Source of the DNA: Acidimicrobiia bacterium
Lineage (GTDB): Bacteria; Actinomycetota; Acidimicrobiia; Spongiisociales; ZC4RG35
Direction of reading: 5' to 3'
Length of the DNA stretch: 13,183 nt
Assembly (NCBI GenBank): GCA_009377735.1
Contig: WHTL01000078.1
Location: 1-13,183 of the forward strand
The notes beneath the pieces were generated by a model, which saw only the letters and a program-made list of their open reading frames with translations, was not told the origin of the DNA and searched no databases. Position 1 is the stretch's first letter. Each line of letters begins with the position of its first letter. This document shows, in pieces, positions 12,502 to 13,183 of the stretch. A program made the translations under genes and the position numbers.

Positions 12502-13183
12502 GTGGGAATCTACGCCGATCAGATAGTGCCACGCATCGTGAATGTCACCTGCGGCACCAAGGCGATAGAGCACCTACGGGTACGGACCTGCTCAGAGCTC
12601 CGGGGCGAGGTTATAGAGATCGGTTTCGGAACCGGTCACAATGTTCCGTTCTATCCGGACGCGGTTGCCAAGGTGCACGCCGTCGAACCAGCGGAACTGG
12701 GTTGGCGACTCGCCCAGGAACGGGTCGGGGCTAGCAAAGTGGCGGTGGAGAGATCGGGGCTGGACGGCCAATCGCTGCCATTCCCTGACGACACGTTCGA
12801 CAGCGCGTTGTCGACATGGACCCTCTGCACCATTCCCGATGCTGCCACGGCACTCGGCGAGCTTCGCCGAGTCCTGAAACCAGACGGAGTACTTTCCTTT
12901 GTCGAGCACGGTCTCTCTCCCGAGGAGGGTGTCCGTCGGTGGCAGCATCGTCTCGAACCCATCCAGAAGAGGGTCTCAGGTGGGTGCCATCTCACTCGGA
13001 AACCCGAGACGATGATATCGGCGGCGGGCTTCCGCATCGATCAGATCGACAACTTCTATGAGGACGGCACCCCGAGACCATTCGGTTATCTGTCCCTAGG
13101 AACCGCCACGCCCCTCTTATCGCTCTATTGGTGTCTCCCGCTTTCCACCCACCGCAACACCACTATTGACTTACCAGATGTTA
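12502..13183 (+). CDS. class I SAM-dependent methyltransferase, 3' end outside window
   Basis: A Rossmann-fold methyltransferase of the Methyltransf_11/UbiE-like group. Motif I is VIEIGFGTGHN (37-47), the acidic end of strand 2 is VHAVEPAE, and the motif around DGQSLPFPDDTFDSALSTWT and LRRVLKPDGVLSFVEHG matches motifs II-III. The substrate is not evident; small proteins of this layout are often annotated as generic or lipid-type methyltransferases. The GTG at 12502 was chosen because the conserved IYADQIVPRIV start follows it. The frame is open for 227 codons to the window edge. Related proteins usually end soon after a PxPFGY segment, here at about residue 192, so the remaining residues (with LLSLYWCLP) may be an extension or sequence past a frameshift. 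Confidence 0.85.
   Translation, partial: MGIYADQIVPRIVNVTCGTKAIEHLRVRTCSELRGEVIEIGFGTGHNVPFYPDAVAKVHAVEPAELGWRLAQERVGASKVAVERSGLDGQSLPFPDDTFDSALSTWTLCTIPDAATALGELRRVLKPDGVLSFVEHGLSPEEGVRRWQHRLEPIQKRVSGGCHLTRKPETMISAAGFRIDQIDNFYEDGTPRPFGYLSLGTATPLLSLYWCLPLSTHRNTTIDLPDV

Overview
The window looks like chromosomal DNA from a high-GC actinobacterium, possibly of the Acidimicrobiia type. That is an inference from the SAM-IV-like riboswitch, the GC-rich codon use, the many genes that seem to be translated from leaderless mRNAs, and the gene set; no taxonomic marker beyond a 5S rRNA fragment is present. I see no mobile element, CRISPR array, prophage or toxin/defence cassette. Genes are tightly packed and most are housekeeping or metabolic.

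Layout. Bases 1-139 hold the 3' part of a 5S rRNA and its terminator, the end of an rRNA operon that starts outside the window. A possible small exported peptide gene (minus strand, 216-365) and about 400 bases without a convincing gene follow. Next come plus-strand genes for a TPR protein (770-1441), a short SSB-like OB-fold protein (1536-1859), a degenerate gamma-glutamyltranspeptidase-family protein (1903-3369) and a SURF1 protein (3422-4162). A minus-strand EcsC-family gene (4178-4852) lies back to back with a nucleoside-salvage pair, ribokinase (4942-5790) and inosine/uridine-type nucleoside hydrolase (5812-6741). The hydrolase frees ribose from nucleosides and the kinase phosphorylates it.

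Bases 6742-10026 form a complete zinc (less likely manganese) uptake module split into two divergent arms. The permease and His-rich binding lipoprotein genes run left. The Fur/Zur-type repressor and a His-tailed ATPase gene run right. A Fur-family operator-like palindrome overlaps a promoter in the 118-base gap and could control both arms.

Bases 10046-11659 hold metY (O-acetylhomoserine sulfhydrylase, minus strand) behind a clear SAM-I/SAM-IV-clan riboswitch. Between riboswitch and metY lies a 40-codon upstream ORF with its own ribosome binding site; its stop codon overlaps the metY start as ATGA. A downstream element can pair either with the aptamer or with that ribosome binding site, which suggests a translational switch. 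To the right are plus-strand genes for a small Cys/His cluster protein, a DUF1992 (DnaJC28-like) protein and a class I methyltransferase that runs off the window edge.

The points most worth a second look are the riboswitch, upstream ORF and metY coupling; the split zinc operon with a His-rich ATPase tail; the GGT homologue lacking its substrate-binding arginine; and the repeated TANNNT box 6-8 bases before start codons that lack a Shine-Dalgarno sequence.
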